Positions 1 to 9,775 are shown, counted from the first letter of the stretch. The stretch is DNA of 64,000 nt from Runella sp. CRIBMP (GCF_009905605.1 NZ_JAAAKZ010000011.1:124001-188000); one strand, 5' to 3'. Numbers and translations: made by a program. Notes: generated by a model from the letters alone, not told the origin.

Positions 1-884
1 TATTTCGTTGGATACGATGACCTCATAGTCTTTGTCCGTTTTTTCTTTGGCGATTTTCGGGAAATTATCGGTCAGCGTTTTGAGGTCGTCGCCGCCTTTG
101 CCAAACGCTGCTGCGAGTCCAAAAGGATAAACGGGATCGTTCATCAGCTCTTTGCAGTCAATAATGGCATTTCCCTGATGACTTGCTTCGAGGTAGTTTC
201 CCAAATTATAGCGGTATTCTTTTCGATTGGTAATCATGGACGGATTAACCGAATACCATTTCATCAACACTTTTTGATCGTCCAGCCCTTTGTACCAGAA
301 CATCTGATTCCGTTTCCGTTCCAGCGCGGTTACTTTGGTGGCGCAGGCGCACACGCCTTTCCACGAATATTTAGCCCCACACCGGCCCACAACGACGATA
401 AGCCCAATGGTAACACCTGATCTTCCATGTTTAGAGCCAATGAAATGTCTACGTCATATTTGCGCTTGAGGGAGCCGGCATAATACATATCGCGCAAGGT
501 GGCTTCGGCCGGGGCTGCTCCCAACAACACGATCATTGAGTTCAGCGGTACCGTGATCTTACCTTCTTTCATCTGCCGGATGAGTTGCGCAAACTGCGCC
601 GGGGTGCGGGTTTCCCGGTAGTTATACACCCAATAGGAACCGTCACAATTCCATTTGTTTTGCTGGTTGTACGGCAAATGTGCGGTGGAATCATTGAGTT
701 TGATGTAGTAATCCAACATCTCGGAAAATGCCTTTTTATAGGTTTCTTCATCGCCCGTCCACATGTAATCGGTATGGTCGTCGTTGGCAAGGTATATCTT
801 TTTGGGTTGCGCGTTCAGACTGATAGTCAGCAGCAACAGAAACCCGGTAAGTAACTTTCTCAAAACATGTTGACGTTTCTTCAT
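1..884 (-). pseudogene. GH38-like glycoside hydrolase, frameshifted and cut by the window edge
   Basis: The first 170 or so residues have a signal peptide (ending LNAQ) and then a zinc-site-like motif NDDHTDYMW. They closely parallel the intact neighbour at 1378-3978. Near 372-378 one base is missing in a G run (C run on the plus strand). The frame then ends as ...GKACAPAPPK, while the frame shifted by one reads WKGVCACATKV and stays open to base 1, matching the paralogue (WRGVCGCASKV). It is therefore a broken second copy, unless the missing base is a sequencing error. It is the last visible gene of the leftward operon. The family assignment rests on the HxD motif and length of the intact paralogue. 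Confidence 0.7.
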
Positions 885-1000
885 TCAATTTCAGGGTTTA
901 TTGCATGTATTTTCCCGTTGTATTTTAAAGGGAGGGGGAAGCTGAATATCCCGTTTTTAAGCAAAATTTACTCCACTTTAACTCTGTTAGGGCCATGTAG

Positions 1001-1367
1001 TCAATTGCTTACATCCACCACGCACCTAAAACCGAACGTAGCGCTGCGGTCCAAGCCCAGCCACGTCAGCAAATACTTGGCTCCGAAAGAGGGTTTGGGC
1101 ACCTTGGTTGGCGTACCATTCAGAAGCACAATTGACGTACCACGCTCCACCGCGTAAAATGCAGTAGTTGTTGTAGCCGTCGGTGCGCTCACTTTCCGTG
1201 AGTTGCCACAGGTTACTGCTCATGTCGTAAAGTCCGAGTGGGATTTTGCCTTTTTCAAATTGGGTACGGGGGTCGTACTTTTCCATTGTCTGGTATTGAC
1301 CAACGTAGAATCGTAGGTATTTCACCACAGATATGCTGTTGGATTTGCACCGCCAATGGCGAGCCAA
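1001..1367 (-). pseudogene. FGE/SUMF1-type domain, C-terminal fragment
   Basis: The reading frame contains GLYDMSSNLWQ and CILRGGAWY, typical of the formylglycine-generating-enzyme (sulfatase-modifying factor) fold. The usual ending FGFRCVVD is present but in the next frame, so a one-base insertion lies near 1054-1057. Only about 110 residues remain of a domain that normally has over 200, so the N-terminal half is missing. It sits directly after the stop of the GH38-like gene. Such domains also occur as non-enzymatic lectin-like modules in Bacteroidota; this remnant cannot be functional as read. Confidence 0.75.
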
Positions 1368-1377
1368 GCGATTGTGG

Positions 1378-3978
1378 CTATTTCAAAATCAAACGGTAGG
1401 TTTTCAATTGATGCTGCCGAAAAGAAGCTTTCAAGCTTCCGTTTATGGGTGCTGTTTTATGTTCATTGGTCTCAATATGAGTCGTTTGCCACGCGCTGTT
1501 GATGGGTCGGGCAAGTTTTATGACAGGGGTAACGGGCTTGGCATTCATGTTCCAAAAACGGGTAATCAGCCCCTGTTCAATGCCCTCTTCCGACGGCTTA
1601 ACACTCCACAAAAACACGTTGGGGTCATTGACGCTAAGGAGCGAAAAGGTGTTGTTAGTTTCTCCGTTATTGTCACCCGTAATCATTCCCGCGACCAGTG
1701 GATTTTGGTGTTCCAGCGAAAATTTCATGGCAGAAGCGGCATCAAAAGCCGATGGGTGCGTTTGGATGGCAAATTGGTAGAAAAAAGCACTGTCGCCATT
1801 TTGGGCAGAAATTCCCAGTTTTTCACCGTCGGTTTGGCCGCCCGCCAGCGCATTCAGTTGCGACGATTGTTCCCACAATGAATCCGGCGAACTTTTTCCT
1901 AATTTGAAAAAACTGCAATCCTGATTGGAAATTGTAACGCCGTAGTTGACTTCACTCAAGTCGGCAAAGTGATTGAAAGTCAACCAGTCGTAGCGGGCCG
2001 GTCCGCCGGCGCGGGTTTGAGCGGCGTAATGACCGCCGCGTGTTTCTTTCTTTGCCGTAATGATGGCTCCCAACTCTTCATGGCGGGTGGTTTGGTTGGT
2101 TAAATCAAAAGAGAATGCCCAGGTTTTCAGGTCTTTAAAATTGGCCTGAATGCTGTCCTGAATCTCAATACGCGGACTGTCTTTGTAGAGCGTGACCCGT
2201 ACTGTATGGAGAATCGGATTTCGGGAAACGGCTTTGAAGGTCACCGAAATCGGACCGGCATTTTCAATCAACAGCGATGCTCCTTCGTCGAGGTCGGTTG
2301 TTCCTAGATCATTAAAATAATTTCCGTCAATGGCTTTTACAAGTTGGCGGTTGGCGGCACGTTTGTCAAATAATTCCGTAATCACGCCCGATTTACGCAA
2401 CCGAAGGCGGTAAAAATCATTACTGATGTAATCGCCGTTAACAGTTGCAGCCTGTAGGTGTGGCTGCGGAGCACCTTGCCTGAGTTCAAATACTTTGTAC
2501 CCAACTGAAGGGATATTCTCGGCTCGGATACGTAGGTACGATTTACCCCCGACCGTTACGAGTTGACTGTTTGCCTCTTTGCCCGTTGACATATCCACCA
2601 CTTTGACGGACCCTAAGCCCGAATAAGGCAAGTCAGCCACGTCGTTGCGTACCCAACTTAGGGGATTAAACACATAAAAACGCGGATTCGGCGCCTTTTT
2701 GAGTTGTCGGCCGAGGGTAGAAAGTGACAGGTTGAAGAGTGAATCGGTATAGTTCGAAATCTGCTTTTGCATTTTGATCTGCCATCGGGCACGGTCTTTT
2801 TGGCTGACTGGACCATCGGCCGTCCAGTCGTGCTCCCAATACAGTCCGAAAGCATCCCACGCTTGGTTACGGGCAGGAATCAGGGAATTGGCGAAGGTTT
2901 GATTTTTAAGCGAAACAATGGACGATAAGGCTTCGGCAGTTCGCAATTTTTCGGTTGCACGACGCACGCGGGCGGTGATTTCGTTCATACTCGCGCAGTA
3001 CGTGTCCCATTCGTTACCATAGGTGAGGGATTCGGCAGGAAGTGTTGGGTAAGAACTTTCTATATCCCGAAAGAAATCTTCTTCGTTGGAAACCCGCACT
3101 TTTCGGGTAGGCGTTGTGCCGTTTTGTGCTACGGTAATAAACGCTGGCGAAACAAAGGTTTCCAAATCATCCCACCCGAACCCAAAGGCACCAGCCACAT
3201 TGAACGGATAAGCAGATTTGGTAGAAACCGTGTCGCACATTTTATCCATATCTTCTACCAATTGGCTCATTTTCGCAACGGTTTCTTTGGGGACTTTTTC
3301 CTGACGGGTTTCCGCATATCCACCAAAAGAGACGTTATTTTTTGGAAATAAATTATACCATTTCATCGTCACTCCTCCGCCGTCCATGCCCATGTATCGG
3401 TACAATTGGTGCCGACGATGCGCTAAACTCGCATTGGCAACTTTGCTGGCACAGCCACACACGCCGCGCCAACTGTATTTGGCACCCGAGCCCGCCCACA
3501 GCGAGCTCAATCCCAACGGCAGGGTTTGGTTTTCCATGCACACCGCCAACGGAAACCGAAGATTCAGACGCCGTTCCATGTGTCCCGCGTAGTACATTCC
3601 CCTCAAAACTGCTTCCGTGGGCTGCGCTCCGTAGGTACTAACGAGCATATTGAGCGGGCTGCTGATGTGCCCCGAGCGAAGCGCCTCCACGAGGCGATTG
3701 AATTGCGCAGGTGAACGGTATTTTTCGTACACTTTCAGCCAAAAGCTGCCATCGCAGTTGAAACGCGCCTGAAAATCAGGAGAATTATGTTTAGTAGCCT
3801 CGATTTGGTCCAAGTAGTAATCCAGCATTTTTACAAACGCCGAATCATATTGGGCTTCGTTGCCTGTCCACATGTAATCGGTGTGGTCATCGTTGGCCAA
3901 ATAGATACGTTTTGTGGTTTGCGCATTGCCGGAAAACAAAACGGTTAATCCGAGAAAAAGCAATAGAAGTGATTTCAT
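1378..3978 (-). CDS. Secreted GH38-like glycoside hydrolase
   Basis: 866 residues with an N-terminal signal peptide (about 1-20, ending GNAQ). Right after it comes LANDDHTDYMW (HxD at about residues 32-34), resembling the zinc-binding start of GH38 alpha-mannosidases. A helical middle and a large beta-rich C-terminal part follow, also as in GH38. The true start is probably the ATG at 3976-3978; the codon before it is TTG. That ATG shares one base with the upstream gene's TGA, so the two are translationally coupled. Predicted role: release of an alpha-linked sugar, possibly mannose, outside the cytoplasm. Substrate is inferred from the family only. Confidence 0.6.
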   Translation of the reverse strand: MKSLLLLFLGLTVLFSGNAQTTKRIYLANDDHTDYMWTGNEAQYDSAFVKMLDYYLDQIEATKHNSPDFQARFNCDGSFWLKVYEKYRSPAQFNRLVEALRSGHISSPLNMLVSTYGAQPTEAVLRGMYYAGHMERRLNLRFPLAVCMENQTLPLGLSSLWAGSGAKYSWRGVCGCASKVANASLAHRRHQLYRYMGMDGGGVTMKWYNLFPKNNVSFGGYAETRQEKVPKETVAKMSQLVEDMDKMCDTVSTKSAYPFNVAGAFGFGWDDLETFVSPAFITVAQNGTTPTRKVRVSNEEDFFRDIESSYPTLPAESLTYGNEWDTYCASMNEITARVRRATEKLRTAEALSSIVSLKNQTFANSLIPARNQAWDAFGLYWEHDWTADGPVSQKDRARWQIKMQKQISNYTDSLFNLSLSTLGRQLKKAPNPRFYVFNPLSWVRNDVADLPYSGLGSVKVVDMSTGKEANSQLVTVGGKSYLRIRAENIPSVGYKVFELRQGAPQPHLQAATVNGDYISNDFYRLRLRKSGVITELFDKRAANRQLVKAIDGNYFNDLGTTDLDEGASLLIENAGPISVTFKAVSRNPILHTVRVTLYKDSPRIEIQDSIQANFKDLKTWAFSFDLTNQTTRHEELGAIITAKKETRGGHYAAQTRAGGPARYDWLTFNHFADLSEVNYGVTISNQDCSFFKLGKSSPDSLWEQSSQLNALAGGQTDGEKLGISAQNGDSAFFYQFAIQTHPSAFDAASAMKFSLEHQNPLVAGMITGDNNGETNNTFSLLSVNDPNVFLWSVKPSEEGIEQGLITRFWNMNAKPVTPVIKLARPINSAWQTTHIETNEHKTAPINGSLKASFRQHQLKTYRLILK

Positions 3979-4904
3979 CAACGTGAAGGTTCAGGTTTTT
4001 TGTTGGTCCAAAGTTTAAAATCGTCCCAATAGATTTGCAGCGTTTTGCCCTCTGATTTCATAAAACCCACTAATTCTTTGGAAGTGTAGAGTTTCATGGG
4101 ATTGTATCCCGTCAGGCCGTTAGGGTTGGGGTCATTGGTATTGTGCGTAAAATCATTCACATCATACACCACTTTTTTGGGTTCACCATCGGGCGTGATG
4201 GCCATGTAAAACCGTCCTGTTTCGTGATTTCCCTCTTTGAAATAACATTCCATGGTAAACCATTTTCCGATCGGAACCTTTATGTCGTTATTAATAGCTT
4301 TCCACACTTCTTTTTGACCAGGATTTTCGGCATTCAGTATAAAATGCAGGTCATTTGCGCCCGCTGGTTTACCGATGCCCAGCGTGACCCGAAATCCGTA
4401 GGACTCGGTTTTTACCCACCATTCGTTGTTCCAAAACTCCGAAATCGTAAGCCAACTGATACGCTTGGGATATTTTTTGACCGTATTGAAATCGTCCGTC
4501 AGAAAAACCCGCACCGATTGGTAAAATTCTTTCAAACCTGGTTTGATGCCGTACAGATCGCATTGTACACGGGCCTTTTCCTGATTTCCATCGGCCAACC
4601 ACGAATCGTTTAGCCAAAATTTTAGCACGTTATTGTTGGGGTTGCCGGGCTCGGGTACAATGGCCCCGTAGCGTTTGGTGCTGTCTCCGCCCGTATATTC
4701 GATTCGAAAAGTTGCTCCTTTTTCCAAATCTTCCACCCAATCACTTTTGAAAGGTAAAGAGTTGTCTTTTCCAATAATGTCGTGGTTATTCTTCACAGGT
4801 ATCACCCTCGACCCTTTTTCAAAGCCCGATCGAAAAATGAGCTCTTCGGTTTGTGCCTGTAGTTTTAGAACCGAAAAGAGAAGTAAGAATAATAAGTGTT
4901 TCAT
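3978..4904 (-). CDS. Secreted protein, probable beta-jelly-roll (lyase/lectin-like)
   Basis: 308 residues with a clear signal peptide (1-17, ending LQAQ). The rest is rich in beta-strand and aromatic residues: RSGFEKGS near the start, alternating YGAIVPEP, FRVTLGIGKP and WFTMECYFKEG segments, and a WDDFKLW ending. This resembles concanavalin-A-like jelly rolls in polysaccharide lyase and glucanase families. No catalytic motif was recognised with certainty, so it may equally be a carbohydrate-binding protein. It is the first gene of the tightly coupled pair with the GH38-like enzyme. Confidence 0.55.
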   Translation of the reverse strand: MKHLLFLLLFSVLKLQAQTEELIFRSGFEKGSRVIPVKNNHDIIGKDNSLPFKSDWVEDLEKGATFRIEYTGGDSTKRYGAIVPEPGNPNNNVLKFWLNDSWLADGNQEKARVQCDLYGIKPGLKEFYQSVRVFLTDDFNTVKKYPKRISWLTISEFWNNEWWVKTESYGFRVTLGIGKPAGANDLHFILNAENPGQKEVWKAINNDIKVPIGKWFTMECYFKEGNHETGRFYMAITPDGEPKKVVYDVNDFTHNTNDPNPNGLTGYNPMKLYTSKELVGFMKSEGKTLQIYWDDFKLWTNKKPEPSR

Positions 4905-4912
4905 AACTTTTT

Positions 4913-4999
4913 CCCCGCAGCCGCGGACGGTCGCTGATTTAAGGAGATTTTAAAGCGCTGATTTTGGCTGATTTAAATCCCCGCAGCCGCGGACGGTCG
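4913..4999. repeat. 21-bp direct repeat pair in an intergenic spacer
   Basis: Two perfect copies of a 21-bp GC-rich element beginning CCCCGCAGCCGCGGACGG lie at 4913-4933 and 4979-4999. Between and after them are related phrases (GCTGATTT..., TCTGCG...). This looks like a dispersed intergenic repeat. It separates the GH38-like pair from the SIS-domain gene. Confidence 0.8.
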
Positions 5000-5045
5000 T
5001 ACATCTGCGAAAAATAATCTGCGCAAATCTTCGGGGAAGATTAAA

Positions 5046-5966
5046 TCAAACCACTTCCGTCACTTTTCCACCTACGGTAAATGTATCGGTGATACCCATT
5101 TTTTGAGATAAATAATAGGCCATGAAATTAAACGGAATGATGTTGTGCAAAACAGAAAAATGCTCTTCCGCTTCGGGCTCTTCCACCGTCATCACATACG
5201 CCCCCGAGGCTTTGATTTTTTCGGACAGATTCAGACCGCGCTCGTAGGATTTCCCCTTGGCCAAAATCTGAATGACGAGGCTGTGTTCAGCCGTTTCTTT
5301 GGGACCGTGGTCATATTGCGCCATCGGCAATCCCTGAAACGAGATCTTGGTACTTTCGCTCAAAATCAACGCGGCCTCCATCGCCGTACCGATATTAGGC
5401 CCGCTGCCCGTAATATAAATGCCGTGTACCCGTTTTTGGGTAAGAATGGCGTACACGTCCTCGGCCAATTGTTTGCCTTTTGCCTCGTATTCATCCATTT
5501 TTTTAATAAGCAATTCCACGGCAGCAGAAGGGTCCAAGCCAAAACCTTTAAACAGCACAATCAGGGTGTTAATATAGGTTTTTGAAGATGAATAACGCTC
5601 TTCACCCGCCCGCATAGCCACTACACCGGCAACGTTGGCAGCAGTACTCAACGAATTTTGGGTGTAATTGGAAACGGCCACGTATTGGTCAAACAATTGG
5701 CTGCACCAAAGTGCTTCGGTGCTTTTGCCAGATTGCGAAAGAATGACGGCCAACGGTTTCTTTTTGTTGAACGACAAATAGGTAAAATATTCAGAGGCAA
5801 TTTCGGGCTGAATGTCAATGCCCATGTATTTGAAGGCCAACGGGGCAAAGTACGAAGAACCCATTCCCAAATAAGGTACCCGTAAGGGCAGTTCTAACAC
5901 CTCGCTTTGCAGGGCAATCAGGGCTTTTTCGGGAATTTCCAGTATTTCAGCTAAAATAGGATTCAT
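5046..5966 (-). CDS. SIS-domain sugar (phosphate) isomerase/deaminase-like protein
   Basis: 306 residues without signal peptide, so cytoplasmic. Two SIS lobes are visible: the first has the phosphosugar-binding serines SQSGKS (about 77-82); the second has GSGPNIGTAMEAAL (about 187-200) with E203 and the YDHGP loop (about 218-222), as in the isomerase half of GlmS-type proteins. Length fits stand-alone two-lobe proteins. Its ATG overlaps the TGA of the permease gene (ATGA). With the ROK kinase nearby, a path of sugar uptake, phosphorylation and isomerisation is likely; the exact sugar is unknown. Confidence 0.75.
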   Translation of the reverse strand: MNPILAEILEIPEKALIALQSEVLELPLRVPYLGMGSSYFAPLAFKYMGIDIQPEIASEYFTYLSFNKKKPLAVILSQSGKSTEALWCSQLFDQYVAVSNYTQNSLSTAANVAGVVAMRAGEERYSSSKTYINTLIVLFKGFGLDPSAAVELLIKKMDEYEAKGKQLAEDVYAILTQKRVHGIYITGSGPNIGTAMEAALILSESTKISFQGLPMAQYDHGPKETAEHSLVIQILAKGKSYERGLNLSEKIKASGAYVMTVEEPEAEEHFSVLHNIIPFNFMAYYLSQKMGITDTFTVGGKVTEVV

Positions 5967-6889
5967 GGGTTGGAAGTTAAGTTGGGGGTTATTTCGGCAT
6001 CAGGCTTTTTTTCATAAGAAAGCGCAAGCGCCGCCACAATGGCAATGCCAATGCCGATGAGTTCGATATAGGCGACGCTTTCGGATAAAAAGGCGATGGC
6101 GAGGATAATCGTAAAAACGGGTTGCAGCGCTCCTGCGATGGTGGTTACCTGCGATGCTTTTCCTTCGGCTTTGTATGCCGCAAAACTGCACAATACGCCA
6201 AGGCCGTTGAGCATACCGGCCAAAGAACCGAGCATAAGTGTATTTTGAGAAAAACGAAATTCAACTTTTCCCAAGGCAATGAAAATCAATGAGATAACTA
6301 CACTCGAAACAATAAAGGCAGCGTAGGCCCACTCGGCCGAAATGAAGTTGGTCGTGACCTTTTGCGCGGCGCTGAATACGCCCCAAAAAAACAGGGCTAC
6401 CATTGAAAAAAGCAGCCATGTAGTGAGTCCGATGGTTTTGAAAAAAGTATTCGGGTCATCAAAAAGCAGCGTTTGACCGGAGAGCATAACGACAGCGGGA
6501 ATGGCCAGTAAAATGCCCAATCCATTGAGCCAATTGAGCTTTTCTTTGAATACCAATAAAGCAATGACAATCGTAACTAGCGGGTATAAATTGGTCAAGG
6601 GAATGACAATCGCCGCCAAACCGCCGCTCGAAAAGGCCTGAAAAACGGCTACATTGCCCGTAACAGCCAAAATACCCGCCACCAATCCCCAGCCAATTCC
6701 TTTTTGATTGGGCCTTCCTTTTCGGATTGTGCCGACCACCAACGGCAGCGTAAACAGCATTCCGATTGTAAACAGTACGTGATTGGTGTAAGGGTTTACA
6801 TCTTCAGAAATAAACTTAGCCACTACACCCCATACGCCCCAAAAAAGGGCCGCTGCAACCGAATAATATATCCAAGCGTTTTTTTTCAT
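5963..6889 (-). CDS. EamA/DMT-family permease
   Basis: 308 residues with about ten hydrophobic segments arranged as two EamA repeats; the N-terminal part reads AALFWGVWGVVAKF, and a second repeat begins near residue 150 (LLFSMVALFFWGVFSA). Inner-membrane transporter of a small metabolite, probably the sugar handled by the adjacent SIS and ROK enzymes. The start at 6889 is an ATG followed by KKN. It overlaps the SIS gene by four bases. Confidence 0.85.
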   Translation of the reverse strand: MKKNAWIYYSVAAALFWGVWGVVAKFISEDVNPYTNHVLFTIGMLFTLPLVVGTIRKGRPNQKGIGWGLVAGILAVTGNVAVFQAFSSGGLAAIVIPLTNLYPLVTIVIALLVFKEKLNWLNGLGILLAIPAVVMLSGQTLLFDDPNTFFKTIGLTTWLLFSMVALFFWGVFSAAQKVTTNFISAEWAYAAFIVSSVVISLIFIALGKVEFRFSQNTLMLGSLAGMLNGLGVLCSFAAYKAEGKASQVTTIAGALQPVFTIILAIAFLSESVAYIELIGIGIAIVAALALSYEKKPDAEITPNLTSNP

Positions 6890-6919
6890 AATCCTTTTCG
6901 CGTCGGCGAACCGCCTCTA

Positions 6920-6941
6920 CCCCTCTCCACGTGGAGAGGGG
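6920..6941. repeat. 22-bp perfect palindrome
   Basis: CCCCTCTCCAC is followed at once by its exact reverse complement and then AGTTTTTTG. The T run would make it terminator-like for plus-strand transcripts, but both flanking genes are on the minus strand, where no T run follows. It may be a dispersed intergenic palindrome or an RNA-processing site within the operon. Confidence 0.6.
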
Positions 6942-6951
6942 AGTTTTTTGT

Positions 6952-7869
6952 TTATTTAAATTGCGCGGCGCTACCAAAAATTCCCGCTTGTTCTTCGAGT
7001 TTGGAAAGACCAATTTGTATTTCGTAGCGCTTAAAAGGCCCCAAAAGAAGGTCTTCCTGCAACCTTGGCAAATAGGGTTTCAATCCTTTGGCGACGCCTC
7101 CTCCGAGTATGATCTTATCGGGAGCATAGAGATTGATGTAGTTGCCGATACCTGTTTTTAAATGGGAAACAAAATCATCCATTATCCTGACAGAGAGAGT
7201 ATTTCCTGCTTCGGCAGACTTAAAGATACTCTCTACATTAAAGGGAAGTTCTCTATTTTTCTCCTCCCAACTGCCCCTTTTTGCAGCTTCAATGATTCCC
7301 GAAGCCGAAACTAATGATTCAAGGCAACCCGTTTTACCGCAATAACATGGAAAGTCATTTGTGGTAATCGTCATGTGTCCGCCCATGTGGCCATACGGTA
7401 ATTTTCCGTCGAGTTGTTGTTTCACCACAAAACCAATTCCCAAACCGGTCCCGAGCGTCAGCACCAACACCCGGTCAAAGCCGCGTCTTTCGCCGTATAA
7501 TGCTTCTCCCAAAGCGACCAAACGGGCGTCGTTGTCTATTCGGCAGGATAAATTATGTTGTTTTTCGATGATTTTGGCCAGGGGATAATCTTCCATGAAC
7601 TCCATGAATCCGTAGGTTGAATCTACCGTTCCATCTTCAAAAACAAAGCTTGAAACCCCAATACCAACGCCCGAAATTCGAACGTTCATTTCGTCGGCCT
7701 TCAATTTTAAGTCATGAATGGCATCGCCGATGCCCTGTTCAAAACGACGGGCATTGTGGATTTCGGTCGGAAATATGATGGTTTCGACCACTTCCCCGGT
7801 CTCTAAATCTACCAAACCGATTTTAGTACGAGTTCCACCGATGTCAATGCCAATTACAAGTTTTTTCAA
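6952..7869 (-). CDS. ROK-family sugar kinase
   Basis: 305 residues. ATP-binding IDIGGTRTK lies at about 8-16, the catalytic aspartate in IDNDAR (about D114), and the zinc signature CYCGKTGC at about 175-182. These define ROK kinases that phosphorylate hexoses or N-acetylhexosamines in the cytoplasm. The only start that keeps the N-terminal beta strand is TTG at 7869; no ATG is nearby. It lies between the permease and the beta-helix protein on the same strand, so co-transcription is likely. Confidence 0.88.
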   Translation of the reverse strand: MKKLVIGIDIGGTRTKIGLVDLETGEVVETIIFPTEIHNARRFEQGIGDAIHDLKLKADEMNVRISGVGIGVSSFVFEDGTVDSTYGFMEFMEDYPLAKIIEKQHNLSCRIDNDARLVALGEALYGERRGFDRVLVLTLGTGLGIGFVVKQQLDGKLPYGHMGGHMTITTNDFPCYCGKTGCLESLVSASGIIEAAKRGSWEEKNRELPFNVESIFKSAEAGNTLSVRIMDDFVSHLKTGIGNYINLYAPDKIILGGGVAKGLKPYLPRLQEDLLLGPFKRYEIQIGLSKLEEQAGIFGSAAQFK

Positions 7870-7899
7870 TTTATAAAATAGATACGTTTCACAAAAAAC

Positions 7900-9279
7900 T
7901 CACTGAACTTCATACGCTCCGCAATCAACAGCTCCTCCTTTGGGGCGGGCTACATTCCTTATGTCTTTTGGGGCGAAAATCGACTGCGTACCGGCGTCAA
8001 TGGCGGGGCTGCCAGGTCTTACAGAAAAATTAGCCGAGGCTGGGTCGGTCGTACGGTTAACAAATTGTGGGTCCATCACTTTATCATTGGGCCCTTTGAC
8101 CGCCACTTTACCCCCAAAATAGATATTATAATCGTAGGTCACGTTCGTATTCCTATTGTTGGAATTGCAATTGCCGTCGGGTTTTGAGTAAATGATGTTA
8201 TTCATGATTTTAACATCATTGCAGGTATTGGCAAAAATATCGGCATACGTCTCCATAATTTGGGCGTTATTGTAGGCCGTATTGTTGATAATATCCACAT
8301 GTGCGGCATCAAACGCATGAATCCCCGAGCCTCCGTTGTTGTAACTGACATTGTTTTCCACCAACGTCCGACCTTTATAAGGCTTATTGGTAACCGTTGA
8401 GTTGTAAGGTCGTAGGTTTACATCAATGATAATACCGTTGCCGTCGCTTAATCGTTTCTGACTTATCCACGGAATAGTTGTTTTGTTGTTGTAACACACA
8501 TTGTTTCTTACAATGTTTTTATAGCCTGAATTGGCATCCACATCAAACGGCGTCAAAATACTTATTCCGCTGCCGCCATACATCATGTACCAGGCGTTAT
8601 TGTAAACCGTATTTCCCTCAAACGTAGTATAATCGGCCTGAATGGAGCTCAACCCACCGCCAGGAAAATCGTGAACCTTACAGTTACGGATGACGATATG
8701 ATGCGGAAACTTTGTTTCATCCCTTGGCCCACCTATACTGATTCCATTCATATTGTAGATAGCATACAGAGAATAATTAGTGCCGCCAGCAACATTGTCA
8801 TTGTAAGAAGCCAAAGCATCTTGGTAGGTAAGATTCTGATTATTTCCCTGAAATTCAATCCCTTCCACGACAATATAGGAACCATTTATGGAAATGGCAT
8901 TCCAAAGATTTCCCGAAAACGAAAATTTAGGCGTATGGTCTTTGTAGGCTTTGTAGGTAATGTATTTACCAGCGGCCCCTGACTTGTCCAGCTTGATGGT
9001 GGTAGCCGGCAGATAAGTACCGTTCAGGAGAAAGACGGTATCGCCGGGGGCCGCCAGATTTTGCCCGGCGGTGATGGTTTTCAACGGAGCCGAAGCGGAT
9101 GTCCCCGGGTTGGAATCCGAGCCTAAAGCCTCTGACACATAATAGCTTTGGGCCGCTACACTGACGGGGGGCTGCGGTATTATTACTACATCATCAACGG
9201 TTTTTGCCCCGCATCCAAAAAGACTTAAAATGAAAAATGACAGGATAGTTAGCATCAAAATTTCGCGATTTCGTTTCAT
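7900..9279 (-). CDS. Right-handed beta-helix lipoprotein (pectate-lyase-like fold)
   Basis: 459 residues with a lipoprotein signal peptide (lipobox LFGC near residue 23). The pattern SDSNPGTSASAPLKTI then APGDTVFLLNGTY begins many secreted beta-helix polysaccharide lyases (PL9-like). Repeated N-x-V-x-N-N turns (NNVCYNN, NNVSYNN, NNTAYNN) form the helix coils. The C-terminus SPAIDAGT...DCGAYE matches the choice-of-anchor-Q type ending. Probably a surface lyase or hydrolase and the first gene of the leftward operon; specificity cannot be read. Confidence 0.75.
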   Translation of the reverse strand: MKRNREILMLTILSFFILSLFGCGAKTVDDVVIIPQPPVSVAAQSYYVSEALGSDSNPGTSASAPLKTITAGQNLAAPGDTVFLLNGTYLPATTIKLDKSGAAGKYITYKAYKDHTPKFSFSGNLWNAISINGSYIVVEGIEFQGNNQNLTYQDALASYNDNVAGGTNYSLYAIYNMNGISIGGPRDETKFPHHIVIRNCKVHDFPGGGLSSIQADYTTFEGNTVYNNAWYMMYGGSGISILTPFDVDANSGYKNIVRNNVCYNNKTTIPWISQKRLSDGNGIIIDVNLRPYNSTVTNKPYKGRTLVENNVSYNNGGSGIHAFDAAHVDIINNTAYNNAQIMETYADIFANTCNDVKIMNNIIYSKPDGNCNSNNRNTNVTYDYNIYFGGKVAVKGPNDKVMDPQFVNRTTDPASANFSVRPGSPAIDAGTQSIFAPKDIRNVARPKGGAVDCGAYEVQ

Positions 9280-9399
9280 TTAAAAACCAATATTTGAAGT
9301 GATTTTCACTAATACGCATGAAACGCGCGTGAACCGCTTTTTTCACGTTTATGATTTGACAAAATTTTTAATACACCTTATTCCACGAACTCAATCTGG

Positions 9400-9775
9400 C
9401 TCCAATTGTCCGTTAAATCGTATCATACATGCCTTGCGGGGTAAGGGACATGGCAGGGTGGGCTGAACTTCCAGGCCACCGACCCTAAGTTTTTGAAATC
9501 ATCCCATAAATAGTGCCCACACGTCACCTGTCGTAGGGGGGAAGCGTACGCCCGGTGACCAATAATTCCAAACTGCGCAGGGGAATGGTAATATCTACAC
9601 TCCCGCCTTTGTCAATGTCACCGTTATCATTCAATATTCCGCCAATCTACACGGCCGTTTCCAACCCGGGTATGTCAAAATGGGAAAACGCTCGGCGAAT
9701 CCCGCGCGGATAAGTGCCTTTCCAAAACAAAGCGCCATTCGCCGCCAAAAGTGTACGCCTGCTATTGTTGAAAAA
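9400..9775 (-). pseudogene. Relic of a CBM9-like carbohydrate-binding protein
   Basis: On the minus strand the phrases SHFDIPGLETAV, GGILNDNGDIDKG, SVDITIPLRSLEL, PPTTGDVW and TPQGMYD occur in the order expected for CBM9-like domains of Bacteroidota secreted proteins. They are spread over frames, with a TAG and at least one frameshift at a run of six C. Nothing upstream continues the gene. The fragment ends where the HxlR gene ends. Confidence 0.5.
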
